NCBI GenBank assembly: GCA_014706295.1
Contig: JACSVZ010000002.1
Coordinates: 135,828,682 to 135,892,681 of the forward strand
Direction: 5' to 3'
Source: Lycocorax pyrrhopterus obiensis
Taxonomy: Eukaryota; Chordata; Aves; Passeriformes; Paradisaeidae
DNA: 64,000 bases
Each line of letters starts with the position of its first letter. Position 1 is the stretch's first letter. Below, piece after piece: positions 11,276 through 24,005 of the stretch. The notes below the pieces were generated by a model. The model did no database searches. It was not told the DNA's origin and was given only the letters and a program-made list of their open reading frames with translations. Made by a program: the position numbers and the translations under genes.

Positions 11276-11794
11276 TGCTAGATTTGGCTGGGATAGAATT
11301 CAGTACCTCATATGGGGCTGTGTTTTGGATTTGTACTGAAAGCACTCTTGAGAACTCAGGGATGTTCTTGTTATTGCAGAGCAGTGCAAGGTTTTTTCTG
11401 CTTCTCACTCACCCCCTCCAGTGAGGTGGAAGTAGGTGCACAAGAAGTTGAGAAGGGACACAGCTGGGACAGCTGACCCCAACTGACCCAAGGAATATTC
11501 CATGCCTTATGTCATTATACTCAGCATAGGAAGCTGTGGGAAGGAGAAGAAAAGTGTGTGTGGGGGTGCTTTTGGAGTGATGGAGCTTGTCTTCCCAAGT
11601 CACCGTTACATGTGATGAATCCATGATATCCTGGAGATGGCTTTGCTTGCATGTGCAGCTTTTGCTTACCTGTCAAACTATCTTCTCAGTGAACATTTTT
11701 TCTCACTTTTGCCCTTCCTATTCTATCCCCATTGCACTGGAAGGAAATGAGTGTTTGTGTGGGGCTTAGTTGGGATTCAGTTAGGATTAGGACA
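11276..11794 (+). mobile_element. LTR, avian ERVL-type (short family), sense on plus
   Basis: Starts TGCTAGATTTGGCTGGGATA, the 5' signature of a common avian LTR. It continues with GCTGTGTTTTGGATTTGTAC, ACAAGAAGTTGAGAAGGGAC and GGAATATTCCATGCCTTATG, and ends GGCTTAGTTGGGATTCAGTT ... GGACA. It is diverged, and no matching target duplication is visible. It is the same family as the minus-strand copies at 14317-14883, 19222-19562 and 24006-24424. Confidence 0.75.
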
Positions 11795-14316
11795 AATACA
11801 AGCAAAGATTTTTAGTTATAATTCAAATGTGCTTCAAAAATTGGAACTACCGTGTGGTGACAATGCAGATAGTGTAATTAGATCACAGGAAAGTTGTCAG
11901 CATTATTTCATATAACTGAATTAAACAGGTATCACTGTTTATGTAAACACTACATACCAATATTTTAGAATGCTAAAAATGTCAATTTATATTAAGTATG
12001 GATAGGAAGTCATTAATCCATACATTTATTATTAATCCATATTAAAGTTCAGTGGGTAACCACACATCATCTTAAAATGATTGCAGTCCTTAATTGTATT
12101 TTGATAACATTGAGGAACCACAGTTGTGAATCATAAAATTATCACTGTGCTAAGCAGTGTACAGTTGCAGAATGGAAAACTAATTACGATTGCAAGGAGT
12201 TCAGTAAGAGCAAAATTATTTTAAAATACGTTTATAGATTATATTTCCAGCCAACTGCCATCTACATCTAATCCCGGAAATTAAGGAATGTTAGAAAATT
12301 TTTCATGCTCAGTGGAGCTCAGGTGACACTACTGTAGTGCATTCCCAGGTATTTTGGATTAACAGCAAATATAAAAGTCAAACTTTGGTTTGATTAAATG
12401 TGATTGCCCTGGTTTCAATATTATGTAAGTGGAAATATAGCAGTATCACAAAGTTTGTTTATATTTGTTTTTTCAAGATTTCAATGTGTTTTTAGTACAG
12501 ACAACCAGTTTAAAAACCAGTCGCTAGCTGGGCATCAGTTTGCTTGTGGGACATGCTGAGTGATTGCTTTTATATAACCTTTTTTTCCCCCTTTCATTTA
12601 TTAAACTTTTACATCAGCCTACAAGTTTTCACTTTTGCTTTTTCTATTCTCTCTTCTGTCCCACTGCTGACTGTAGTTTTTTTAGGTAGATTCTTATGTA
12701 TAGAGTAACACTGGGAAATTCAGGGAGAGGGAAGTACTCCCACTACCTGACTCCAGCCACAGGAGTTAAGCATGCGGGTTGTGTAACTAGTTTCTACATT
12801 CGGGTAGAAACCAAAGGAGCCAAGAGAAATTCCTACCCATTTCCCAGCTCTGTATTTACATCAATCTTTTGCAAGCTGACAAGAAACCCATCTGTGCAGA
12901 CCAGAGAGGAACAGCACACTGTGCTCAGCCCTTGGATCTGGAAATTGAGGGAAGCTGAAACCCTGGATGCAGTGAAACACACCTACCCAGAGGTCAACTG
13001 CTTGGGGAAGAAATTCGCCTGTAGCAATGAAACCACATCACTTTTTTAAAGCTCACGGTCTGAATAACCTTCTCAAAGTTTCCTCTCTTTATTACTATTA
13101 CACATATACTATAGGCCTGGCCCTCTTAATTGCATTTTGAACATTCATTTAAATGACTGTGATTTGATACTGAACCCCTATTTGGGTGAATTCTGTGCTG
13201 AATAGCTCCAAAACAGCGGCCAACCCTTCACCATGCACAGATTGTAAGAGTAAACTGTGATTTATCCTCGCTGTCATGTCACTATTACTTAATATGGTTA
13301 AAGATTTAGGACTAAGGATTTGATGTTGAATCAAATGGGACCAGTATGTCTTCAGGATCAAATCAAGATATTGGCAAGTTACCCATCAGTAGATGAGTGA
13401 AGAATAAATTAATAGAACTTGCCAGAAAATAGAAACACTCAAAATGTTTCTCTAGATAATATGAAAGAATAGCAATAAAAAAAGTTTTTTCTTTATGGAG
13501 TTTTTGAATAAAAAATCTTTTTGATTTGAGCCTTGTCAGAAGTACTTGGATATTCTCCCAGTTCTATGGTTTGTTTCTCAGTCATCTTCTTTCTAATTTC
13601 TTGCCAGGAATAAATTTGTTTCAGTGTAATCCTGTATTTCTAACTCAGAATCATCTTTTTTGTTTCATACAGTTATCCCATCTGTCATAAGAGTTGTTGT
13701 ACTTTTAAAAATTTCTGTAAGAGTTTTTAGCATGTATAATGGTTTTATAAATAGATATTTAGCATTTTGTATTTAGTAAACACTTGGCATAAATATTGTG
13801 TTAGAATTCTTTAGAAAGAGGTACAACAATTGAAAATGAATTTTTCAATTTTTTCTTGACTATTGTTTGATTAGGAAAGTAATGCAATAGAAATTAGCTC
13901 CACTCACAGACTTACTCAGTAAAGAAACCACCCTGTTTTGTCTTCAAAAATGCATATTTCTTCACTATGTTTAGAAGGATCTGGCAGTCTTTTCTACCTT
14001 GTGCAAGGACGGTTATTAGTGTTGCCATGAACACAGTTTAGCTGTGCTCCCAGCAATAAAGCCACTGATGCTGTTATCACGCACAGCTGATTTCGACCGA
14101 GCAGAAGCCACTGAGTCCTTTCAAGAACTCAGGGCACCTGATAGCCTTTAAACCTGATTCTAGGTGTTTCTCTACAACACATTTTTTCATCTGATGTAGG
14201 ATCAGCTTCTGAGTCTTTTTACTTGAACTGTCCAGATCTAGACCTGCTCCTGAATATCTGCATTCTGTCTTTGCTGCTTCTCTTCATACTTTGCTTGGAA
14301 TTCAGCTGTAGCCTTG
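11795..14316. other. Unique AT-rich DNA, no gene seen
   Basis: Mostly AT-rich unique sequence. It holds an open frame of 117 codons (12696-13049, plus strand), the longest one outside recognised mobile elements. Its product has no motif, signal peptide or membrane segment that I recognise, and the surrounding sequence shows no codon-like pattern. I treat it as chance. Confidence 0.5.
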
Positions 14317-14883
14317 TGTTATGGCTTAACCCCATCTGGCAACGGTGTCCCCATCAACTGCTTGCTTATTCCCACACCAGTGGGATGGGGAAAAGAATCA
14401 GAAGAGTAAAAGAAAACTTGTGGGTTGAGGCAAAGATAGTTTAACAGGGAAAGCAAAGCAAAACAAGGAATTCATTCAGTTTCCCATAAGAAGGCAGATG
14501 TTCAGCCATCCCCAGGAGGGCAGGGCTCCTTTATGAGTAACCATGACTTGGGAAGACAAATGCCATCACTCCAATTCTGTCCTCCTTCCTTCTTCTTCCT
14601 CCAGCTTTGCATGCTGAACATGATGACATATGGTAGGGAATATCCCTTGGGTCAGTTGGAGTCAGCTGGTCCAGCTGTGTCCCTTCCCAACTACTTGTGC
14701 ACCCACAGCCTTGTCACTGCTGGGATGGTACAAGAAGCAGAAAATGCCTTGATTCTGTACAAGTGTTGCTCAGCATATGATATTATCTATATTATCAACA
14801 CTGTTTCTAGCATAAATCCAGAATATAGCCACATACAAGCTACTGTGAAGAAAATTAACTCTAGCTCAGCCAAAAACAACACA
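14317..14883 (-). mobile_element. Solo LTR, avian ERVL-type, with 5-bp target duplication
   Basis: The plus strand starts TGTTATGGCTTAACCCC and ends CAAAAACAACACA, the reverse complement of the TG...CA ends of this family. Internal blocks include CCAGTGGGATGGGGAAAAGA, GACATATGGTAGGGAATATC and GAAGAAAATTAACTCTAGC. CCTTG occurs directly on both sides (14312-14316 and 14884-14888), a 5-bp target-site duplication as expected for ERVL integration. No internal retroviral sequence remains, so this is a solo LTR left by LTR-LTR recombination. An antisense open frame (14533-14907) is not a gene. Confidence 0.88.
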
Positions 14884-14888
14884 CCTTG

Positions 14889-17800
14889 TCCTGTTGTTTC
14901 TCTCTAATAGCCCTGGGTTTTATCTTGTCCCAGCTTCTTTCTTCACTTAGTTCACTTAGTGAACTACATAAACATGTGTAAATCTCTTAGCACCTGACAT
15001 AATAGATTTTCCAAGTGCTCCATCATTCCTGAAGCTTAAATAGAATCTGACACAAAGCATTTTAAATACTTAAGCAATCATGATGACAGTCTTTCAATAA
15101 GAATTAATGGTTCTTATAAAGATGGTAAGAAAGGTGAAATGGCTTCCATGAGTTGAGTCACTGAGTAACCTAGACCTACTCAATTTGAAGAAGAAATACT
15201 TGGAGGGGAACAAACTATGACAACACCATGAATTGCTGATCAGACAGTGCTCTATGGACTTATTCTGGTTTATTCAGACCATGGACAGGTCATGATGCTA
15301 CTGTGCTTATGTACAAATATTTTGTGCAGCAACAGGAAATGCTTCTGTGCACTTGTTTTAAAGCAGGTCATAACTGGGGCCATTATCTTTTATGCATTTG
15401 GCTATTAGAGGATAAAATTTCTATCAATTTTTAAAACAAGCAAGTCCTCAAGAGGCTGTGAATTTAAGTTTTGCTGTTCTAATACTTACAGTGTTGTAAA
15501 CATTTTCGTTAGATAACTGCGTCCTCTTGTGGGCCTTCGTTACTGTCCTGCAGTTTTATCAGAGAGACTTCTGAGTCTCTCTGTGATTTTTAATACATCA
15601 AATGAGCTATATTCCCTTTGAGTTGCACAGACTCAACACTGAAAATACAGGAAAGGTGACACCTTCTTGCATAATCTGTATAAACATATAAATATTTTGA
15701 TTAAGAGATTAGCATTGAAATGAAGTGTTAAGAAAAACTTTCTGAGCGGTGATCTACCTCTCAGACATTTTTTTCTTGGAGTTATTTTCTTTTATCAAAA
15801 GGACCTCAGCCTTTTATTATTATGATCAACAAAATTTATGTAGGAATTTTCAAGATTTTTGTTTTAAAGATTTTTTGGTTTTCTTTTTCACAATAAAGTT
15901 CACTGTTGTAATGGCACACCACTGTTGAAGACAACATCCTGTTCAATTTTGAAAAGTTTTATCTGGCCTCCTCTGGTAGAATTGTTCAGTGGGTCTCTAG
16001 TCTTGACACTGCTGGAGTGACTTCTAATCCATTCTGCTGCAGCAAAAAATGCAAAAAGGAAAGTTTTCAGGAGATTTAAATGCACTTTGGATCCACAGGA
16101 AAGGACATATCTGTAAAGTTAAAAGTAAAAGGTAGACAATGGAAGGAAAGAGGGCCTAGTGAAAAGAGCTAATTTTTTTTTTCTAAATAAATAGTAAGGA
16201 AGCGGGGGAAAATGTCACAGTAATTTTATGAGTTTACTGTGTGGAAAATCCAAGGGGGTTTGTTTTTTGGGATTTTCAGTATGTGCCAATATGAAACTGC
16301 TATAGATGGAAACTAACTTTTTAGAGAACTGAGATCATATTAGAAAAAAAAAGATTATTCATTTCAGAAATAGAATAAATAAATAAAACCATCCTCTGTC
16401 TCAAAATGCAGCCTAAAGAGGGGTACTGCACAATCAGTGAGAAGGAAATCTGGTAGCAATAAACCCAGAGTTAAGTAATTATTGGAAAAATCAAATTTGA
16501 TGTAAATGGTATATCTTTAATAATTATGTGGTCTCTAATTCTAACAGTTCTAGTGTTCCATCAGTGATAATTTCAGTATACCAGCAGAGTATGGCTATTT
16601 GACAGGATGGTGGTGGAACACACAGGAAGTCTAAGCCACCTAATTTGTTGACTGCAGGTTATGAGTCGAATTAAATTAATGAATTTCTTTTGCTGTTGTT
16701 TGTGTTCAAATGAAATGAGTTGGTACTGTTCTCCATATTGCATTCTTCCTCTTCCACCAGCATTTGGAGAAGAGTTTGTCTTCAACACATCAGAAGATTT
16801 TTTTTCTTAAATATGCTTGTTTTCCTCTTTTATTTTAAATTTAGATGGTTATTTTGAAAGAAGAAAGGAGTATGATGAAAAAGGTAGAGCATCAGAGAAT
16901 CACAAAAAGGTTCCCGAGAACAGATGTCCACAGTTCATTTAGTTCAATTTGTAACTCTTACTAGATGGACATCATTAGAGATACATGATCCATACCCGAA
17001 TTGTTCAACACTTTTCAGTACTTTACAATCCTACTAATAAGAAGCTAATTTAAAGAGTCAGGGTAACGGATAGAAAATTCATCTTACCATGATTTCTTTC
17101 CTAGGTGAGACCTGATTTGAAAGTATTTCATTTGAAAAATTTTTGCTTTTTGTGAAACTCCAAGAGTTGTCATTAGACACTTTGCCTTAAATGTCTTTCA
17201 ATTCCCAGGAAAAGTATATAGTAATGAGCTCTATAGAAGGGAAGCAACAATGGCAGCAAAACTACTATTCACCACTAAAGTTTCCTTCTATTTAGAGCAG
17301 AAAAACAAAACATGAAGACAAAATGTCACATAAAGAAAGATATCTGATGGCTGGTCGTAATGTTTAGTGTCTATGAAGTAAGACTAATATATTTCCTGGC
17401 TGCTTTATCTTAGCTGCTGAAAGGTGACCACAATAAGATTTGATTAACAAGATAGCCTTGGAATAACATATAATTCAGTCTCAAATGCTGGCTAGGAAAC
17501 TATATACATTCTTAAACTCTGTAATTTTTTTTCTTTCTGTCAGTCCACAAGGGAATTATGTTTCAAACATAAAGATCAGCATTGCTGAAATATGCCAACC
17601 GCAGAGAATAGAGTGAGGCATAGCCAAGACAGAGACCCATGACACATATAAATTAATTATGCAGGATCTAATTGATATTAGATTGCCTTGAAAATAAATA
17701 TAAGTTTACAGAACCACTAAGAAAGTACTTTACCAAACAAATAACAGTGCTGGAGTGTTGTGTTATGAGGTTGTAGCAATAAGCATTATGACCTTGTGAA

Positions 17801-18958
17801 GTCGTAGCCAGACAAAGTGAGCGATATGGGTACTAAAGGAGTGAAGAAAAGATGGACATCCATCTCCTGTATTTAGTAGACATCCAAATAACAAAAACTG
17901 TCCAAAATCAAAAGAATGAAGAACAAGACAATGCAAATAGGCAGTGCATCCTACCAAATATCCTATCAAAACTGAGTAATATGGTAAAGAGTGTCAGGAG
18001 GAAAGGAGATCTCCCACTTCAGCTCCAACTTCTCCTAGGCTTGATCATTGTAGCTTCCGTGACTAATAACTACCAAGAATGACAGTCACCAGTTCTAAAA
18101 ATATAACATCAACTCCATAATGTATACTCACAGTTAACTTAAGATTTAGAGGCTAACTGTTCTGTACACAGTGTTAAAGATCAATTTTTTGCAAGAATTG
18201 ACCATTCAAAGTGCTTTGCTAACAAAAGATTTGTGTTAAGTTCAGTTTTAAAGAGGCTTGATTTGTGAGTATTCTAAACATTCCCACACCACTTATCTCT
18301 AATTTCATAATTGCTGTTAAGTATATACATATATTCAGTTACAACAGGGGAGTTAACAGATGAAAGGATAAACTGTAAGAAGAACCTCACTGAAACAAGA
18401 AGGGCTTTTTATTAGTTTTTTAGCTGACATGCAGGTAAGAGGGCTTCATCATATTTTTTGGAGATTAATGGAGAATAAGACATGCAAAATCTTGTGTTTT
18501 CACAATCTTGCTATAATTCCTGCAGCCACCATGAAAATTAAGTCAGATTGTCTGCTCAGTTTAAAAAGGGCGAAATGACACTTCCCATCATGCTCAGATG
18601 TACCATAATAAGTACTCCATTATTTCAGGCTTTCATCACCAGAGTATTTATTGATGTTGAACTTTTGCGAAGTGGAATGCTGATAATATGCCACTGAGGT
18701 GAGATAAGGAGGTGTCGACAATCAAATTTCTAAGATTTAGAAGAAATAAGTTCCTATATTAGTCTTCTCTAATTTAACGAATTTATTTTTCTAATCTGTT
18801 AAGCATTTATAAGCTTTAAAAATTTTGGATGCAAATAACTATGTATACTAAAAATGCAGAATATATATTATTCAAAAATACAGAATAATATATATGTATA
18901 ATTAAATATATGTATAATGAATGGATGGAAGACTAGTAAATGAGAAATAATGGTTAAT
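14889..18958. other. Unique AT-rich DNA, no gene seen
   Basis: AT-rich sequence with only short chance frames. A very weak CR1 3'-end-like phrase (AGAGAATCACAAAAAGGTTC onward, 16886-16960) may be an old CR1 but is too diverged to assert. Nothing else is recognised. Confidence 0.55.
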
Positions 18959-19137
18959 GAATCATAAATCATTAAGGTTAGAAATGACCTCCTAGATCAT
19001 TGAGTCCAGCGGCTAGCCCAGCACTGCTGTGTTACTGCTAAGACATATCCCCAAGTGCCTCATCCACATGCCTACTGAACGCTTCCAGAGATGGTGATCC
19101 CACCACTTCCCTGGGCAGGCTATTGCAATACCAGAAT
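18959..19137 (-). mobile_element. CR1 LINE 3' fragment
   Basis: Reads GAATCATAAATCATTAAGGT, then ATGACCTCCTAGATCATTGA, CCCAAGTGCCTCATCCACAT and CTTCCAGAGATGGTGATCCC, in the order of an avian CR1 3' UTR on the minus strand. It ends after CCTGGGCAGGCTATTGCAAT. Confidence 0.8.
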
Positions 19138-19221
19138 CGTCTTAGCTCTCCACTGAAGTATTTTTTTATAATTTAGAAAGAAACATAGAAAGAGAATTAC
19201 ATATACAACATTGTGAGAGCG

Positions 19222-19562
19222 TATTGTGGGCTAACTTCAGTCAGCAGCTTAGCCTGGCACAGCCACTTGCTCACAAACACTGTAATAAGACAAACACCTC
19301 CTAATTCTAAGTCCTTCCCTTCTTCCGTCTCTCCCCCAGCTTTTATTGCCAAGTACAGTACATAAGGTATGGAATATACCTTTTATCAGTTGGGATCAGC
19401 TGTACCAGCTGTGTTCTCTCCCAACTTCTTTTTCACTTTTAGTCTTCTTGCTCATGGGGCAGCAAGAGAAACAGAGCAGGCCTTGATGCTGTGTAAGCAC
19501 TGTCCAGCAATAGCTAAAACACTGGTGTATGATGTGGATACTAAAAAAGCTTCAGCAGGGAA
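19222..19562 (-). mobile_element. Truncated LTR, avian ERVL-type (short family)
   Basis: TATTGTGGGCTAACTTCAGT matches the family terminus (TGTTGTGGTTTAACCCCAG-like). It is followed by GGTATGGAATATACC, CAGTTGGGATCAGCTG and GTAAGCACTGTCCAGCAATA. The last part seen in other copies (near the AATTAACTC block) is missing, so the copy is truncated or cut by the neighbouring LTR at 19577. Confidence 0.7.
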
Positions 19563-19576
19563 TTTGTTCAGCCCTC

Positions 19577-19900
19577 TGTAGCATTTTGTGAGAGCTCTGT
19601 CTTTCCCATGCAAATTATTTAAAACAATGTTACAGTTTTGTAAACTTCTTGCACTTGCAGGTTGTTTTTGCAGTATTGTTATGGTTCTAACTAGAAAAAT
19701 ATTTAGAAATGGGAGTCTTAGAATTTGGCCAATTCCCTCAAGGGGTGGATGGCCAAAGGACCGATTATCTTATGCCATTTAACACACTTTTGCGAACTAA
19801 CATATAAAAAGCCTCTGGAAAAATTATTAAATCACTTGCATTTATCCCTGAGCCTGGACTCTGTGTCGTTTCTCTACCAGTCCTCGGTGCGACAGCGACA
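19577..19900 (+). mobile_element. Probable solo LTR with promoter and poly(A) signals
   Basis: Features in LTR order are a TG start (TGTAGCATTTTGTGAGAG), ATGCAAAT octamer (19608-19615), TATAAAAA box (19803-19810), ATTAAA poly(A)-type signal (19826-19831), then a U5-like block (GAGCCTGGACTCTGTGTCGT) ending GCGACA. The layout and U5 wording resemble ERVK or ERV1-type LTRs. No target duplication was found, so the ends are approximate (the right end could be 19894). Confidence 0.55.
19803..19810 (+). promoter_or_regulatory. TATA box of LTR
   Basis: TATAAAAA inside the probable LTR at 19577-19900, about 25 bp upstream of the ATTAAA signal. The very short R region this implies is typical of compact LTRs. 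Confidence 0.45.
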
Positions 19901-22900
19901 GTATGACTGTGACTATTTTGGTCACCAGTCCAAAACATAACACCTTATGTACTGCAATGAAGAAAATTCCATCCTGGTCACAACTAGCACAAGGTGGTGA
20001 GTAGGTGAGTGCAGAACTGTTATTCATTAAGTCATGCAACACTAGAACAAAAAAGGCATTTGTTTATGGTAATTTGGGGTCAGTTAAAGAATGAAAGATA
20101 TAAATTCTTTGTAAGCAAATGGAAACTTCTGTAATTTGTTGGTGGAGAAGGTTGTGAACAGAGAGGGTGTCAGTCGGTTTTAAATGTTGGTTAAATTATG
20201 GGAGATAGGTCCATAAATAGATGTCAAAAAGAACAAAGCAATATATCCTCTAACATCTCCATGGAAGCGAATAGCAAGTGAATTGAGTGTGTAAAGTAGC
20301 CAGAATAGGATGATTTCCTACGTGTCTGCATTTTAAAAATACTGCCTACATATAAAAAAAAAGTAATATTTTAAGCTTCCCAAACTTATTGTTTAATGCT
20401 TATTTTATTTTAATTAATTAATGAATCATGTTTCTTGCTAGTCAATATCTTATCAAAAAGTATAATAGTTTTTATATTTTAATTATAACATTTGTGTCAT
20501 GACAAGTGAGAAGAATCAGTTATGTTGTTTTGCACCCTTTTTGCATGTGTATATTTTCTTTTGCATACAGTTAATGTGCTTCTTGGCATTTTTTTTTTAA
20601 TTACCAAGATAGCTAATAAGAAAAAAAAATGAAGTAACTGAGTCATCAAAATGTTTGTTTCTCAAGTTTTATATCATTGCGAACATTATCAATAGTTGAC
20701 TTGAGAGCAAACATTCTAGCAAACAGACTTTTTCATTTAATATGCAAAGGTTTGAAAAACAGATTTTTGTTTGAAATGATCCTATGAACCAGACAAAAAA
20801 TTTTGTTTCAGGTGCCTTATGTAGTCATATCTTCTACAAAGACCCTTCTATCTTAAGCAAACTCACACACACAAAAACCCCCAAACAACTAAAAAAAAAT
20901 CCCCAAACAAAAAACAAGTATGTTTTCATAAACTAGACAGTGGTATGTTTTAAGATAGCATAGCTATATTTGCATTCCCTCATTTATTTTAGGAAATTAA
21001 TATGCTTCCCTTGGTCTTCATATTATCTTTTAACAATTAATGTAACTAATCACATAAGAATTGGCAGGACTGTCTTTGGCTGGAAAATTAAGTACCTCCT
21101 CCAGATTTTCACACATTAAAAGAATGTATTTCTATCTGAGCTATGAATAAAGGGTGGAAGGCATCTGTTTGCCATTGTTCCCTTATATACAAATATTGTG
21201 GCTCAAAAATTATTACCTGTGAGGGAAATAAATTGGTTGATATTTTTAATTAAACAAGTTACTTTGTTCTGTCTGCCTAGAGCCTGGTAAGTATATTCTG
21301 AGGTCCTGGATTCCCCGAAGAGATAACTAGACAAATTCTTGACTGTCCATGTTTGTCTTATTTTCTCCTTCTCCTTGGAAATTAAGTAAGCCAATTTCCC
21401 ATTTTGTTCTGCCAAATACTTGAATCGGTGAAAAACAAACGTCTCTTTTAAGAAGACAGTGAAAATAGTTCTCTCTTAGTGGATTCTATAACTTAACTGT
21501 AGATTAGACCAGAAACAGGATGAAAGAAATCTTCATTTTGGTTTGTTTCTTAACAAAGCTTTTACAAATAACGAAAGCTTTGGATCTCACACTTTTTTTT
21601 TTTCACTACAAAATATGTGAGAAATTTAGGTTTGTCAGTTAAATTTCAGCCTTCTCAGGAGTTTAATACTTTTGAAATATATTATTTTCTCTCCTTATCC
21701 AGGCAATGAGATCTTTGTTTATTAAGAGAGGTTATTTTTCTCCTGTGTAGAGATACCCATATTTCCAGTTACACAGTGACAAAATACATTGCACATCATT
21801 GAAACAGCAGGGAAATGTTAAAGGGAAAAAAATTAGAGTATGAAACTCCATTCATTTTGTGGGTTTTCAGGGAACTATCACAGAGGGCTTTAGAATCACT
21901 TGACCCTTTCTCTTTAGCACCAGTATGTACTCTTGTCTAACAAGCCATGGGCAAGGATTGTTTTCCGTCATTTCCTGCACGATTTAGTTCAAAAATGTGA
22001 CTGTCCATTGCCAAGGTTTGCTTAAAGATTTGTAATACTTCAGAAGTTCAAAAAAATATATTTCATAAAGCTTTTTATGTAAAATAGTACCATTAGCCAA
22101 AGTGTGTTTTAGAATGAAACTCTGAAAATTACCTGATCTGCTATTTAAAGTGGAAAAGTATTTTCATTTACTACGTAGAAGTGCTGGAAACGAAACAAAA
22201 ATCTGTTCCCTCCAGTATTTACTCTAGAATAACCATAAACTCTTAATGCAGCTGGATGTATATGTTGTCCTAACCTATTTGAGTGTCAGAACTTTCTCAG
22301 GGGCATAGTAGCTGATCAATATCTGCCATTATTTGTATAAGAAAACGTTTTTAAATTAAGGGAGAAAATTAGATTTGATGATCAGTACACCACAGAAAAA
22401 AAGAAGCTATGGAAAATTTTTTCTTTGCTCCTATTTGGCCAGACTATAAAACCAACTGGAAGTTGTTTGCCATAAAGTGCATTATATTTTAGCAATATTA
22501 TAAAAAGTTAGATGTTGTAAATGAAGTTTTACAGATGCTGGACTTTAGTAAACATAATTTATAAATAGAAGTACTATATATCTCACGGACAAAGACAAGA
22601 AAATGTAAGCATTTCACCTCTCTGTTTTTTCAATGTCAGAAATGTAAACCTTTCAAAATGTCATAAATAAAGTTTTGCTTCTCATATGGTCATATTTGTA
22701 TATGTAGCTATATTAATTGGCATTATTTATCATATAACTTATGTCTGTTTCCTACTTTAACGTCTGTCTTTTTTTTACCTCATGCATCTTCATATTTCAA
22801 ATACAGAAGTATGTCTTTTAGAATTTCAACAAGAAAAACAACAACAACAAAACACATAAAAAATCCCCACCATCACAAAACCACCTTCAGATTCCTCCTT

Positions 22901-23537
22901 AGTTTTTTTTTTTTTTTACTCAGATGTTGTGAAGTGGAAATCTTTTGAAGTTTATCTTTCTTCTTTCTTACTTATAGATTTCCCTTTCTCTTCACTTGTT
23001 TCAAAGAGAAAGTGAAATAAACAAAGAAGAATATAGAGACTTGGGGAGTTGTCTGAAAATCCAGACACTTGAGTTCAAAGACTCAGAAAGGAATGTTTTA
23101 TAAATTGGTGCTTCTTTATAATTCTGTCAATGTTTATTTCCTTTTTTCCAATTTAAGGGAAAATCCAACTGCTGCAGTTACTTCCCTTTTTTTGATTCAT
23201 TTGTTAAGTAAGGAAAGTAGTTAATGAGAGTGTAAAAGAACAAGCAGTTTTTCCTTTCTTTTCTACTGCGAAGTTTCAGAGATTTCTGCAATTCCTAAGA
23301 GCAGCGAGTATTGCACCTGATTTTGAAAGACATCTGAAAAGAAGGTTTATGTTATGGCATTGCAAATTCTAAGTCACGCTTAAGAACCTGTGCCTACATA
23401 AAAATGTTTGGATGTTGATTAAAGGGGAAACTTTAGTTAATATTATGGAAATTTGGGGAAAAACTCAGTCTTATGTGTATCCTTCAAACACATGAATAAA
23501 TTCCATGGTCCATAACGGAGACATAAACAAATGGAAG
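19901..23537. other. Unique AT-rich DNA, no gene seen
   Basis: Very AT-rich with homopolymer runs near 20589, 21593 and 22905 and a short (CAA)n at 22837-22851. Reading frames are short and show no domain. No mobile element is recognised. Confidence 0.6.
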
Positions 23538-23980
23538 GGACTCCAACAACGATAATTAGGGGATTGAAGCATCTCTCAAATAAGGCGGGCTGAGATAGCC
23601 GGGACTGTTCAGCTTCAAGTACAGAAGGCTCAGAGGAGTACTTAGCAATGTTTATAAATATCTGAAGAGAGTGTGCAAAGAAGACATACCCAGGCCCTTA
23701 TCAGTGGTTTTAGTGACAGAAAACAAGACAATGGGCACAAACTGAAACACAGGAGATTCTCTCTGAACATCAGGAAACACTTTTTTACCCTGAGAGTGAC
23801 CACGCACTGGCAAAGATTGCTTGGAGGGCTTGTGATGTTTCCTCCTCCTCGGAGGAGGAAAAACCAAAAGTAGTCTGGGATGGTCCTGCGTGGCTCTTCA
23901 TGGCCCTGCTTTAGCAAGCAGTTGGACAGGATCACTTCCATAGGTCCCTTCCAATGTCAGCCGTTGTGTGATTCTGTGAT
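23538..23980 (+). mobile_element. CR1 LINE 3' fragment
   Basis: Plus-strand CR1. It begins near GGGGATTGAAGCATCTCTCA and continues with CTCAGAGGAGTACTTAGCAA, AACACAGGAGATTCTCTCTG and AACATCAGGAAACACTTTTT. The 3' end reads AGGTCCCTTCCAATGTCAGC ... GTGTGATTCTGTGAT. It contains a small perfect hairpin at 23838-23861. Confidence 0.85.
23838..23861. repeat. Perfect inverted repeat (hairpin)
   Basis: TTTCCTCCTCC and its exact reverse complement GGAGGAGGAAA are separated by TC, giving 11-bp arms and a 2-base loop. It lies inside the CR1 copy and is homopurine/homopyrimidine on each side. Confidence 0.85.
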
Positions 23981-24005
23981 TTCCAGCTTAGGCAATTCAG
24001 ACAAT

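Noticed and set aside
13650..13721. Micro-exon-like segment between a CATACAG acceptor (13672) and a TCT-GTAAGA donor (13716)
   Set aside because: Two frames are open, but 43 bp is short enough for this by chance, and no neighbouring exon was seen.
14500..14530. CTCF-like site in CCCCAGGAGGGCAGGG
   Set aside because: Spacing of the AG and GGC core positions does not fit the CTCF consensus, and the sequence is part of the LTR.
14533..14907. 124-codon plus-strand frame
   Set aside because: Antisense through the solo LTR at 14317-14883.
16886..16960. Possible old CR1 3' end
   Set aside because: Too diverged. Only an AGAATCACA start and loose similarity remain.
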